From Candidatus Omnitrophota bacterium (GTDB taxonomy: Bacteria; Omnitrophota; Gorgyraeia; Gygaellales; Profunditerraquicolaceae), in assembly GCA_903852325.1 (NCBI GenBank), contig CAINQO010000102.1:1-32027 (forward strand): 32,027 bases of DNA. The letters run 5' to 3'. How positions within the stretch are numbered: the stretch's first letter is position 1; each line of letters starts with the position of its first letter. The notes under the pieces are model-generated. The model was not told the origin of the DNA. It searched no databases and saw only the letters and a program-made list of their open reading frames with translations. A program made the translations under genes and the position numbers. Shown one piece after another: positions 9,834 to 18,987 of the stretch.

Positions 9834-9966
9834 GGCTAAAGCCCGTAAAAAACAATACCTCCGATTGAGGATCCAAGAGATGATCTTTTGGCCGGTAAAT
9901 GCCGGGTATTTTGCCCGCCACCTTGATCCTGGCAGGGGCTTCCCTGGCTATCCTACATTCCCGCAT
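9826..9966 (-). CDS. Possible small ORF (46 aa) of unknown function, coupled to both neighbours
   Basis: Manual translation: MRECRIAREAPARIKVAGKIPGIYRPKDHLLDPQSEVLFFTGFSHE*. Starts 14 nt before the end of the SGNH gene (stop 9953-9955) and ends 8 nt inside the methyltransferase start; fills the largest apparent gap in the right-central cluster. Below the 60-aa track cutoff. Confidence 0.35.
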   Translation of the reverse strand: MRECRIAREAPARIKVAGKIPGIYRPKDHLLDPQSEVLFFTGFSHE

Positions 9967-10657
9967 CACTGGCCTCTGGATTAATTTTTAACAAACTTTT
10001 GGCTAATCTGGGGGCAATGAAAATTAAACCCGTCCTTTTAAACAAACGGAAAAATCTGATCCTTGACACTTCGCTAGAATTAAGCTTGGGCAATAATTTA
10101 TTTTCAACAAGCAAAAAGGCTTTTTTCCCGCAATGGACACTCCCATCGCTTAACCGGGGATCGAACTGCCCGTCTCTTGCAGACAAAACATCTGTCAAAT
10201 CCAGCACCTTTATGCGATTATTCCCACAGTATAACTTCAAACCTTCATTAAGCAATCCGTTTATTTTAATCCTCTCTTCCAGCGAACCGTAAAAAGGAAA
10301 TTTGGGATTATACCCTTGATCAGTCGGTGGAACGACCAACTGCACGATGCAATCCAGGTTTCCGAATTTTCTTCGATAGCGCATAACGGCGTTGATATAA
10401 TTCGAACCAAGTGTTGCGATGATTTCATCCAGCCCCCTGCCGGCGTCTCTTTGTTTAACTATATGACAGCGCACGTCGATCTCGCCGAAAACAAAAAGCA
10501 CGGTATCTCCATCGCAGATACGGTATTTTTCGATATCGAACGAATCCACTCCATCCCTGCCCACCCGATGCATGGTTATCGGCCCTAAATGATGGCAAGA
10601 ATAGCAGGATGACCTTGAATAAACACCTACATGGCTGTCTCCTAATACATGGATCAT
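9953..10657 (-). CDS. Divergent SGNH/GDSL-like hydrolase
   Basis: Block I-like 'VLGDSHVGVYS', block III-like 'FVFGEIDVRCHI', block V-like 'LSDGSVHCG'. Confidence 0.65.
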   Translation of the reverse strand: MIHVLGDSHVGVYSRSSCYSCHHLGPITMHRVGRDGVDSFDIEKYRICDGDTVLFVFGEIDVRCHIVKQRDAGRGLDEIIATLGSNYINAVMRYRRKFGNLDCIVQLVVPPTDQGYNPKFPFYGSLEERIKINGLLNEGLKLYCGNNRIKVLDLTDVLSARDGQFDPRLSDGSVHCGKKAFLLVENKLLPKLNSSEVSRIRFFRLFKRTGLIFIAPRLAKSLLKINPEASDAGM

Positions 10658-11976
10658 CTGTCACCAAACAGCTTTCCAAAGCCATGCAAAACATTTTCAA
10701 TATAATCCAGCATCGGACCGGTAATGCCCGGATAAACCCCGATCCAAAACAAATTACGCATCAATAAATCCGTATTCTTTAATCCCCCCGGCGCCCGGTA
10801 TTTTATATTCTTATATGCCGGCTGTTTCAGAAGATTGCCGCCGAAAAGCATCCGGGTGGCGATTTTATGCTTCTCCAGATAACCCACGATATCTCCCCTT
10901 TTAAACGGAGCATTTTCTTTCACCAGCACCGGAAAACCAAACCAGCTGGGGTCGGAATCTTTTTGGGCCAGCGGAAGAGCAAAATAATCTCCGTATCCTT
11001 TAAAAACATCGTGGAGGAAAGCGAAATTTTTCTTTCTGGCCCGGATAAAGGAGGCAAGTTTATCCATCTGGGCGCAGCCGATCGCCGCCTGCATTTCCGT
11101 GATCTTAAAATTATATCCGATATGCGAATAAACATACTTGTGGTCGTATCCGTACGGCAAATCCCCGATTTTTTGGCTGAATCTTTTTCCGCAGGCATTA
11201 TCCTCACCCGGAGCGCACCAGCAATCCCTGCCCCAGTCCCGCAAAGAGGTGATTATTTTTTTTAAAAGCAAACTGGAGGTTAACACTGCCCCGCCTTCAC
11301 CGGTAGTAATATGATGCGGCGGATAAAAACTACAGGTAGAGATATCCCCGAAGGAACCGGTATGCCGGCCTTTATATTTTGTGCCGAGGCTGTCGCAATT
11401 ATCCTCTATCCACCACAAATCATGCTTTTTGACGATTTTCCCGATCTTGTCGATATCTGCCGGGTTGCCTAAAGTGTGCGCGGTAAAAATGGCGCGTGTC
11501 TTTTTGCTCAGCGCCCTCTCGATCTTTTCCGCCGCGATATTGTAACTCTCCAGTTCCACATCCACGAATACCGGCACCAAGTTATTCTGCAGGATGGGGT
11601 TAAGGGTAGTCGGAAAACCGCAGGCGGTAGTGATCACCTCATCACCGGGACTCAGCTTCCTCATCTTCAATAACGGGGAGGTCAGCGCGCTTAAAGCCAA
11701 AAGGTTAGCCGAGGAACCGGAATTGGTTAAAAGGCAATATTTAACTTTTAAAAAGTCTGCCAGTTTTTCCTCAAATTCCCGGGCATAGCTTCCGCAGGTA
11801 AGCCAGAAATCCAGGGAAGCGCCGGACAACTTGATCAATTCCTTTTCATCATACACCCTGCCGGCATAAGGCACCGGGGTTTTGCCGGGCGCAAAAAGCT
11901 CACCGGATTTGCGGAGCGAATATAATTCCTTGATCCGGGAAAAAATCTCTTTTCTGATCTTGTTTTCTTTTTTCAT
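10654..11976 (-). CDS. rfbH: CDP-4-dehydro-6-deoxy-D-glucose 3-dehydrase (E1), RfbH/AscC family
   Basis: SFYPPHHITTGEGG: His replaces the PLP lysine, diagnostic of the E1 dehydrase; [2Fe-2S] cysteine spacing C-X57-C-X1-C-X7-C counted directly (EDNC...DCWCAPGEDNAC). Confidence 0.95.
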   Translation of the reverse strand: MKKENKIRKEIFSRIKELYSLRKSGELFAPGKTPVPYAGRVYDEKELIKLSGASLDFWLTCGSYAREFEEKLADFLKVKYCLLTNSGSSANLLALSALTSPLLKMRKLSPGDEVITTACGFPTTLNPILQNNLVPVFVDVELESYNIAAEKIERALSKKTRAIFTAHTLGNPADIDKIGKIVKKHDLWWIEDNCDSLGTKYKGRHTGSFGDISTCSFYPPHHITTGEGGAVLTSSLLLKKIITSLRDWGRDCWCAPGEDNACGKRFSQKIGDLPYGYDHKYVYSHIGYNFKITEMQAAIGCAQMDKLASFIRARKKNFAFLHDVFKGYGDYFALPLAQKDSDPSWFGFPVLVKENAPFKRGDIVGYLEKHKIATRMLFGGNLLKQPAYKNIKYRAPGGLKNTDLLMRNLFWIGVYPGITGPMLDYIENVLHGFGKLFGDR

Positions 11977-12674
11977 TAACGTTGAAAAAATTTGATCTTA
12001 ATGATCATCCGGATCGCCGGCAGCATATCGGTAACCTTGATGGTCTTGCCTTCTTTATGCGTCCGGGGTTTATAATAAATAGGGATCTCCCCCATTTTAT
12101 AACCGTATTTACAAAGCTTGCTGAGCAGCTCGAAAGCATAAACCGGGCCGCTCCCCTTGCAGCCGAAATCCCTTTGCACTTTTGTTTTTATCAAATGGAT
12201 GCCGATCAAATCCGTAAACTTACGATTATACAGGGTATTCAATAAAAATGTAGCGATAATCGTCCCCAGCCAGAACGGCCTCTCTTTGATCAGGGAGAAT
12301 ACGGAAACTTTTTTTCTGCCTGCCAGGCGGGACCCGAACACCACATCCAGGTTTTCTTTCTCCATCTTTTCCAGCATCGGATAAACATCCGCCATCCGGT
12401 ATTCCCGGTCGGCTCCCGGGCCGAAAAAATAATCCCCCCGGGCAAGATTGATCGCTTCGGCGGAAGAATAGCCGATACCCATATTCTGCTCATGGAAAAT
12501 TATCCTTAGATTCTCTCTGGGCGCCAAACCCTTCAACAATTCCCGCGTCCCGTCAGTAGAACAATTATCCACGACAATTATCTCCTTGTCGATCTTTAGC
12601 GCTTCCGCTTCCTCGATCGCCGGCAGGATATTATTCTTTTCGTTAAAACATCCCAGGAATAACGTCAGTTTCAT
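11976..12674 (-). CDS. Glycosyltransferase family 2
   Basis: LTLFLGCFNEKNNILPAIEEAEALKIDKEIIVVDNCSTDGTRELL...GADREYRMADVYPMLEKM; TAATG overlap with rfbH. Confidence 0.9.
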   Translation of the reverse strand: MKLTLFLGCFNEKNNILPAIEEAEALKIDKEIIVVDNCSTDGTRELLKGLAPRENLRIIFHEQNMGIGYSSAEAINLARGDYFFGPGADREYRMADVYPMLEKMEKENLDVVFGSRLAGRKKVSVFSLIKERPFWLGTIIATFLLNTLYNRKFTDLIGIHLIKTKVQRDFGCKGSGPVYAFELLSKLCKYGYKMGEIPIYYKPRTHKEGKTIKVTDMLPAIRMIIKIKFFQR

Positions 12675-13609
12675 CCTTTACCCCCGGACAGGCGTAAAGC
12701 CAGCTTCGCGTGTTTTGTCCCGTGTAAAAATAAGAAATTCGTTTCCCGGGTCTCCTCGGTCACCGCGGGGAGCTTTTTTATTCTGCCGTTATCGATCACA
12801 TAGCAATCATAGCCGATATCCCGGAATGATTTAAGGACATCGTTGGGATGATAATCGAATTTCCGGCTCCACTTGCGCAGGATCTCCGAGAAAACTACCG
12901 GCTGGTATTTTTTGATCGTTTCCCATCCCCCTTCAAAAACCAGCTTTTCCGCTCCCTCCACGTCGCACTTGATCAGGTCCAGCTTCTTTACTTTTAAACC
13001 GGGGAATACATCATCCAGCCTTTTAAGGGTGCATTTAACTTTGGCCGTATCCTGGGTATCTCGTAAATTGACCATCGAAGAAGCTCCGCAGCGCTTGGTA
13101 TCGAAGAAAAAATCGAAATCTTCATTCTTATCCGCTAAGCCGAAATTAAAAGCGTTTTTCCGCGGGATCCCGTTCAAAGTAAGATTTTGCACCAGTTTGG
13201 CGTAAATCTGGGGAAGCGGCTCAAAAGAGAACACGGTAACTTTCTTTCCTGTTTTAAGCCAGTTAAGCGTATACCAGCCAAGATTAGCCCCGATATCCAG
13301 GACCACATCCTTTTCTTTAACGATCTCGACCAGGAACCGGGTCTCTTCCCGGTCATAGCCGCCGAAGTCCAGAAAAGTAAACGGCACGGAAGTGATATCA
13401 TAAGGAAGGCAAACCATCTTGATCTGCTTCCCGCAGCTTAAAAAATTAAAAATAACCTCCCCGTCCTTAAGGGTGATCTCCAGGCAGTCGCTGCCCTTGA
13501 TATAATCGGCGTAATCATACAACACTTTATGCAGCCCGAACATCTGTTCCATATAGGCGTATTTTTCTATTTTTTGTTCAAGGTATGCCTGTTTATTCTC
13601 TTTGAGCAT
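12671..13609 (-). CDS. FkbM family methyltransferase
   Basis: VVLDIGANLGWYTLNWLKTGKKVTVFSFEPLPQIYAKL...VKKLDLIKCDVEGAEKLVFEGG; FkbM signature. Confidence 0.9.
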   Translation of the reverse strand: MLKENKQAYLEQKIEKYAYMEQMFGLHKVLYDYADYIKGSDCLEITLKDGEVIFNFLSCGKQIKMVCLPYDITSVPFTFLDFGGYDREETRFLVEIVKEKDVVLDIGANLGWYTLNWLKTGKKVTVFSFEPLPQIYAKLVQNLTLNGIPRKNAFNFGLADKNEDFDFFFDTKRCGASSMVNLRDTQDTAKVKCTLKRLDDVFPGLKVKKLDLIKCDVEGAEKLVFEGGWETIKKYQPVVFSEILRKWSRKFDYHPNDVLKSFRDIGYDCYVIDNGRIKKLPAVTEETRETNFLFLHGTKHAKLALRLSGGKG

Positions 13610-14668
13610 TTAGCCTTCCTTAGAAAGAAAACTTTTTATACAGCGCCGGAACCCTTCCTCTATCCCTACCCCGGGCCGGTATCCCAGCTTCTCTATCTTG
13701 GCGGTAGAAAGCGCCGGGCGCAACTTATCCTTATTTTCCAGATAGCCGGTGTTCTTTTTACGCTTTGCATAGATCACTTCCAATTTCTTTTCCGGGAAAA
13801 GCCCGGCGATTGAATCCGCCAACTCCCCGATAGAGATCCGGCACCGGTTATTGCTGACATTATAACTTTGACCGGCTTTGCCTTTCAATAAAACCCGGAA
13901 AAAACCGTCGGTGGCGTCGCTAAGATAACAGAATGTCCGCATTGCCCGTCCGTCGCTTTTAACCCGGAGGTTGCGGCCATCCACAACATCCCGGACAAAC
14001 TCGGCAAAAACCCGCTGATCATTCTTCAGATCCATCGTCGGCCCGTACGTATGGTCGGGGCGCACCGCAAAAGTAGGCACTCCGTACTGGCGAAACCAGG
14101 CCTGACACATATTTTCACCCATGCGCTTGCTTTCCCCGTAGCAGCTGCGCAAATCCGTGGGATCCAGGTAACCGGCGTCTTCTTCGGCCAGGATCTTTTT
14201 ATCCACCTTGCCGCAGACTTCCCCGCTGCTAAAAAATAAGAATCCTTTAGAGTTCTTTTCCCGGGCCAGCTCCAGCAGATTTTGGGTACCCAAAACATTC
14301 GGAAGGATAACTCCCACCGGATCCTGGGCAAAAAATTGGGAGCTTGCCGGGCTGGCGGCATGAATTATATAATCTACCGGCCCCTTTATCCGCAGTTTGC
14401 GGGTAATCTCCCGGCAGGCAAGCGCTAACCCCGGATTACCCAGGAATTCCGCGAACCGCTTCCTGGCTTTAGTCATACTCCGGGCCAAAGCGATCACCTT
14501 AATGTTTAATTCCGGAAACAGAACGTTGAGCTGCAGCAGCGTAAACACCATGTATGACGCAAGCATTCCGTTGCTGCCGGTGATCAGAATGGTGGAGTTT
14601 TTTAATTTTCCCCAATCCAGGCGTGCCGCGCAGATATTTTTTAAATCTTCCCTGATGATCTCATTCAT
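13610..14668 (-). CDS. NAD-dependent epimerase/dehydratase (extended SDR), nucleotide-sugar modifying
   Basis: STILITGSNGMLASYMVFTLL (Rossmann), FFSSGEVCG, SCYGESKRMGENM (YxxxK), VRPDHTYGPTM. Confidence 0.88.
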   Translation of the reverse strand: MNEIIREDLKNICAARLDWGKLKNSTILITGSNGMLASYMVFTLLQLNVLFPELNIKVIALARSMTKARKRFAEFLGNPGLALACREITRKLRIKGPVDYIIHAASPASSQFFAQDPVGVILPNVLGTQNLLELAREKNSKGFLFFSSGEVCGKVDKKILAEEDAGYLDPTDLRSCYGESKRMGENMCQAWFRQYGVPTFAVRPDHTYGPTMDLKNDQRVFAEFVRDVVDGRNLRVKSDGRAMRTFCYLSDATDGFFRVLLKGKAGQSYNVSNNRCRISIGELADSIAGLFPEKKLEVIYAKRKKNTGYLENKDKLRPALSTAKIEKLGYRPGVGIEEGFRRCIKSFLSKEG

Positions 14669-15824
14669 ATATTTTTATGACCTCATTTTTTAACTTTAAA
14701 TCTTTACGGATCTGCCGGATGACTTCTTCCTGGAAGGAATAGGTCGAGATTAAAATCGGCATTCCCGCTTTGATCGCCTCCGGAGGCCTGATCTGCAGGC
14801 CGCCAAGCTTTTTCCCGTGGTATCGGCGGTTAGAATCCACAAAAAACTCTACCCGGGAAAGATCTATCCCGGCGCCGAGCAGTCTTTGCGTGTGCGTACC
14901 CACACCCCAAACAACCACTTTACCCTTACCGGATAACTTGCGGCGGATGAGCGCTTTAACCCGGGCATCCAGCCTGGAACTGGCGGCGATATATTTTTTT
15001 AAACTTACCTGGCAAACCCTGTCCTTTGACGGTTTAAAATTATGTTTTTCTGTTTTTTTAAATAGAGCGAAGATATCCGGATCGACCGTCTGATTAACCC
15101 GGTTCTCATTCTTTTTCATGGCCAGGGGTTTAAAAGAAAACCTGCCCAATAGATTGATCAAAGAAGCCCGCGAAAAATAATTCACATGCTCGATGCTGAA
15201 TTGCTGAAACGGGGTAAAAATATATTTATGGAACCTTGGGGCGTCTGGCACTTCAATGAACAATAAACCGTCATCCTCCAGCAGCAGGCGGATCTTCTTA
15301 AACACCGCGGCAAAATCCACCAGGTGCTCCAGCACCGCCGAAAGAATGATCAACCCGTACCGGCGCTTAGGCTTAAATCCGGAGATACTGCCGGCGATCG
15401 CCTTAACCGCGTATAATTTTGCGGCGCTCCTGGCGCAAGCCGCAGAAGGGTCCAGCCCCAAAAGATTACGATAACCTTCTTTTTTTAAAACGGATAAAAG
15501 CGCTCCGGTGGAACAGCCGATATCCAGGATGCTTATTTTTTTATTCGCAAGATACGGCTTCAAGAATTTAACTATTTTTTCAAAGTGCGCCAGGTAATCC
15601 CCGGAAACCTCTCCCCTTTTAAAATTAAACTCATATTTGGACATCCTGGCGTAATAGCGGTCGAACTCCTTCTGGGAAGGAAGGTTATCCGCGTAAACAA
15701 AACCGCAGCGGGCGCAGGAAACGACATCATAATTTTCCATTAAAGCGATCGCTTTATTGTGAAAATCCTGACGGTAAAGCCTGGTTTTTTCGCCACTGCC
15801 GCAAGCCGGGCAAACTCTACGCAT
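14661..15824 (-). CDS. Sugar C-methyltransferase-like protein (Zn-binding N-domain, SAM domain, C-terminal Methyltransf_14-like domain)
   Basis: CPACGSGE...CARCGFVYAD zinc ribbon; ISILDIGCSTGALLSVLKKEGY; C-terminal VVVWGVGTHTQRLLGAGIDLSRVEFFVDSNRRYHGKKLGG. Confidence 0.85.
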   Translation of the reverse strand: MRRVCPACGSGEKTRLYRQDFHNKAIALMENYDVVSCARCGFVYADNLPSQKEFDRYYARMSKYEFNFKRGEVSGDYLAHFEKIVKFLKPYLANKKISILDIGCSTGALLSVLKKEGYRNLLGLDPSAACARSAAKLYAVKAIAGSISGFKPKRRYGLIILSAVLEHLVDFAAVFKKIRLLLEDDGLLFIEVPDAPRFHKYIFTPFQQFSIEHVNYFSRASLINLLGRFSFKPLAMKKNENRVNQTVDPDIFALFKKTEKHNFKPSKDRVCQVSLKKYIAASSRLDARVKALIRRKLSGKGKVVVWGVGTHTQRLLGAGIDLSRVEFFVDSNRRYHGKKLGGLQIRPPEAIKAGMPILISTYSFQEEVIRQIRKDLKLKNEVIKIYE

Positions 15825-16827
15825 AAATTTTTTTTAACCTTTTGACGTCGTGTTTAAGGTCATCTTCCGGAAACAAGCGGTATTTGATAATATCACAGTT
15901 CCCGCAAATCCTGCCGGCATTTTTCGTCCCTTCCAGCATCCTCTGCCGGAATCTTTGAAATGCCTCCCCGTTCCAGATCCGCCGCAGGGAATCGACCCGG
16001 CAATCCCCTACGATCTGCGGATATTCGAAAGAATAACAGGGGACCACTTTGCCGTCCGGGTTAACCTGCAGCGTAAAAAAAGGCTGCGGGCAAACGCCGA
16101 CCCTGCCTACCGGCAGGCCAAACTGAGTGAGCTTTTTGCTCTTTAAAATATTCCGGTAATTGATCCCGCTGTGGATAGGCACGGCGTGCTCCACGGCCAG
16201 GGTATCGCAAAACCCCCCCAATATTCTGTAAAACTCCTTTTCTTCCTCTTTATTCTCTAAAGCGCAATCGATGATCTTAAGGTAAACCTCGGTTTTACCC
16301 CGGTTCTCATAAAAATATCTTAAGTTCCTCAGGAACCTGGCAAAATCAATATCTATTCCGCTTATTTTTTTATATCTTTCCTTGCTGATCCCCTGCAGGG
16401 AAACGACTAACCGGGAAAGCCCGGCGCCGATCAATGCTTCGCTCATCCTGGGAGTGAGCAGTAAACCATTGGTGATGATCTCTATTTTGCGGGCAATATT
16501 TTTTTTCGCGGCATACCGCACCATCCTGACGATATCTTTATGTAAAAGCGGTTCCCCGATCCCCACAAAACGCAAAACCTTTATTTTCTCCGGAAAAAGC
16601 GCCAGCTCATCGATGCATTTTTTGTATAAATCAAACCGCATGCTGATGCTTTCCGAAATAAATCCCCGCTTGCTTTTGGGGAGGGAAAAAATACAATAAC
16701 CGCACTTGAAATTGCAGGCATACACCGGGAATATCTGCACCACAAAAGGAGTAGACAAAGGCAAGGCTTTAGCCAAATTCACTCTTTTTCCTCCCGGGGC
16801 CTGGCCGCTGATATTTTTTGCTTTCAT
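15817..16827 (-). CDS. Radical SAM/SPASM domain protein
   Basis: YACNFKCGYCIF (CX3CX2C), GIGEPLLHKD; C-terminal cysteines GVCPQPFFTLQVNPDGKVVPCYSF...RICGNCDI typical of SPASM. Confidence 0.93.
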   Translation of the reverse strand: MKAKNISGQAPGGKRVNLAKALPLSTPFVVQIFPVYACNFKCGYCIFSLPKSKRGFISESISMRFDLYKKCIDELALFPEKIKVLRFVGIGEPLLHKDIVRMVRYAAKKNIARKIEIITNGLLLTPRMSEALIGAGLSRLVVSLQGISKERYKKISGIDIDFARFLRNLRYFYENRGKTEVYLKIIDCALENKEEEKEFYRILGGFCDTLAVEHAVPIHSGINYRNILKSKKLTQFGLPVGRVGVCPQPFFTLQVNPDGKVVPCYSFEYPQIVGDCRVDSLRRIWNGEAFQRFRQRMLEGTKNAGRICGNCDIIKYRLFPEDDLKHDVKRLKKIYA

Positions 16828-16829
16828 TC

Positions 16830-17330
16830 TTAAATGTATTTGCGGTAATGCTTCCTGTGATATTTAATTAAATTATCCGGGCACCCCTCGTGCCACCTAA
16901 GGAACCCGGGATCTTTTGCGCTCAATCCTTTATTTTTCGGGATGAATGTTGACGGAAGACGGCACTGATATAAAACCGAAACAAAATGGCTCCTGTTTTT
17001 CAAATCCGGATGAATGAGTTGGGTAATCGCCAGGGGCAAAGGGTCGAATTTGATTTTTGCGCCGATCTCATTTTGCGCCACCTTGTTTATCCTTTGCTCC
17101 AAAGTTTCCCGGAAACGGACGATCCCGCCGGGGATATGCCAGCCCCGGCCGCAATAAACGTCATCCCTCCAGGCTAAAAGGGTGCGCCCCCGCTCATCCT
17201 TGATCAAAAGGTCGACATTGACCAAAGGCAGCAGGCGGCTCACAAAATAAAACAACTCCAGCGGCAACCCTTTAGCGGGGTCAGGCACTTTTTTTTCCAG
17301 AAATTTTACCGCTGCGCAGATGCTCTTCAT
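16830..17330 (-). CDS. Nudix hydrolase resembling GDP-mannose mannosyl hydrolase
   Basis: LPLVNVDLLIKDERGRTLLAWRDDVYCGRGWHIPGGIVRFRETLEQRINKVAQNEIGAKI; Nudix box is degenerate in the way seen in the GDPMH subfamily. Confidence 0.82.
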   Translation of the reverse strand: MKSICAAVKFLEKKVPDPAKGLPLELFYFVSRLLPLVNVDLLIKDERGRTLLAWRDDVYCGRGWHIPGGIVRFRETLEQRINKVAQNEIGAKIKFDPLPLAITQLIHPDLKNRSHFVSVLYQCRLPSTFIPKNKGLSAKDPGFLRWHEGCPDNLIKYHRKHYRKYI

Positions 17331-17337
17331 TTACAAT

Positions 17338-18987
17338 TTACTCCAGCGCAGGCAGATTGAACTGCTTTGCATAGGCTTTCCAAAACCCGGAATCCCCGAT
17401 GATTTCCAAATACTTGGATTTATACGCCCAGTATTTATCTTCCTGGCGCATCAGGCGGCAGCATTTGGCGGCAAAATAATAGGCAAAGGCGTGGTCATTT
17501 TTAACCCGGATCGTATTTTCAAATCCTTTCAGAGCGGTAGCGTAATTGCCGGAGTTCAGGTCGTTATTTCCCACAAAATTAAGCTCCAGGTTTAAGCGGT
17601 AGGCTTCTTCCTGAATATATTCGGCTTTAAAATCTTCGGTCTCGATCACCGCCCTTTTAAAATCCGCGCGCAGATAATCCCCTTTTAGATAATTTTTTTT
17701 GACGCAAATATCAAACATTTCGCTGCCGGCTAAGGGGGTAGCCACGCTGATCCTGAACCAGTTGGCGTTAAGGGTTTTTAAGAAAGCCCTCGTGTCTTCG
17801 ATGTCCTGTTTGGTTTCTCCGGGGAGCCCGATGAGGATCGCAATATCGGAAGCGATCCCCAGCTGGCGGCAGTCATCAACAACGCGTTTTACGGTGGAAA
17901 GGTCAAGCGGTTTGTGCATGATCTCCTTTAATACCCGGTTGCTCCCTGACTCCGCGGACAAAACCAGGTTCTCCACTCCGATACTTTTGAGCGCCGCAAG
18001 CATCTCCCGGTCCAGCGCGTAAAGCGCTAAAGATGACGGAAAAAAAGCGGTTAAACGCAATTCTTTCATCAACGCGATTATCGCATAAACCCTTTGCTTA
18101 TCCGCCATAAAATGGTCGTCGAAAAAAACGATCACTTCTGCCCCGTATTCCCTTTTAAGACGCTCGAGGTCCTCTTTGATCCGGTGCAGGCTGTAATAAC
18201 GCATTTGCCGGCCGTGCACGGTATGCGAATCGCAAAAACAGCAGCGGTGCGGGCAGCCCCGGGAGGTCAACATCGGCATGCTTATTTTTTTTGCCTGGGC
18301 CAGGGGGAATAAAGACAAAAGCGGATTGGAGGCATAATCCTGCGGATCAAGAAGATCAAAAGGCAAAAACGGTATGGCATCGAGATTTTCGATAAAATCA
18401 TTACAGAATGCGCCGCCGGTTTGGTATTTTTCTTTGGTCACCCAGGCCGGGTTTTCCTTTAAAAAAATATCTTTGTTTTCGGCCTGCACCAGTCCCAGCA
18501 AAGGTTTTTCCCCTTCTCCGTAACAAAGCGCATCGATCGCACCGCTGTTGCGGAATATTTCCTTGTGCATATTGGTCGCCACCCCTCCTCCGGCGGTGAG
18601 TAAAGCGCGGGGAAAAGTTATCCTGGCGGCCTCTGCCAGATCCAACAGGTTGCAGTATGAAGAACTGAATAATGCGGAAATCCCGATTATCTCCGGGGCA
18701 TAATCGAGCAATTCTTTGGCGCCCAGGTATTCGCGGTATAGATCCATAAAAGAACTATAGGTGAAATTTTCCAGCTTATTTAAGATGACGTTGAAATCGA
18801 GAAGCTTTATCCGGACCTGAGCGTTATTCTGCAGATAGGCGCTCAGGGAAAGCAGCCCCAGGGGCATGTCGCTGACCAGGCTGCCGTATTCCCCGGTTTT
18901 CTTGGCTACTTTGCGTTCATTAAAAGCCGGCCGGACAAAATTATCGAAATTTATATTCGGAGGAACAAGGAAAAGGATTTTTTCCAT
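17338..18987 (-). CDS. B12-binding-domain radical SAM protein with TPR-like C-terminus
   Basis: N-terminal FLVPPNINF...PLGLLSLSAYLQ...IIGISALFSSSY...LTAGGGVATN (cobalamin-binding-type domain); TSRGCPHRCCFCDSH (CX3CX2C); C-terminal NDLNSGNYATALKGFENTIRVKNDHAFAYYFAAKC. Confidence 0.9.
   Translation of the reverse strand: MEKILFLVPPNINFDNFVRPAFNERKVAKKTGEYGSLVSDMPLGLLSLSAYLQNNAQVRIKLLDFNVILNKLENFTYSSFMDLYREYLGAKELLDYAPEIIGISALFSSSYCNLLDLAEAARITFPRALLTAGGGVATNMHKEIFRNSGAIDALCYGEGEKPLLGLVQAENKDIFLKENPAWVTKEKYQTGGAFCNDFIENLDAIPFLPFDLLDPQDYASNPLLSLFPLAQAKKISMPMLTSRGCPHRCCFCDSHTVHGRQMRYYSLHRIKEDLERLKREYGAEVIVFFDDHFMADKQRVYAIIALMKELRLTAFFPSSLALYALDREMLAALKSIGVENLVLSAESGSNRVLKEIMHKPLDLSTVKRVVDDCRQLGIASDIAILIGLPGETKQDIEDTRAFLKTLNANWFRISVATPLAGSEMFDICVKKNYLKGDYLRADFKRAVIETEDFKAEYIQEEAYRLNLELNFVGNNDLNSGNYATALKGFENTIRVKNDHAFAYYFAAKCCRLMRQEDKYWAYKSKYLEIIGDSGFWKAYAKQFNLPALE

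Noticed and set aside
16103-16122. Short GC-rich palindromes (e.g. CCTGCCTACCGGCAGG near 16103, GCCTGCCAGGC near 12318, CCCTGCCGAGCAGGG near 23068)
   Set aside because: Isolated, imperfect relative to each other and inside coding frames without disruption; insufficient for a repeat family or CRISPR from this window alone.
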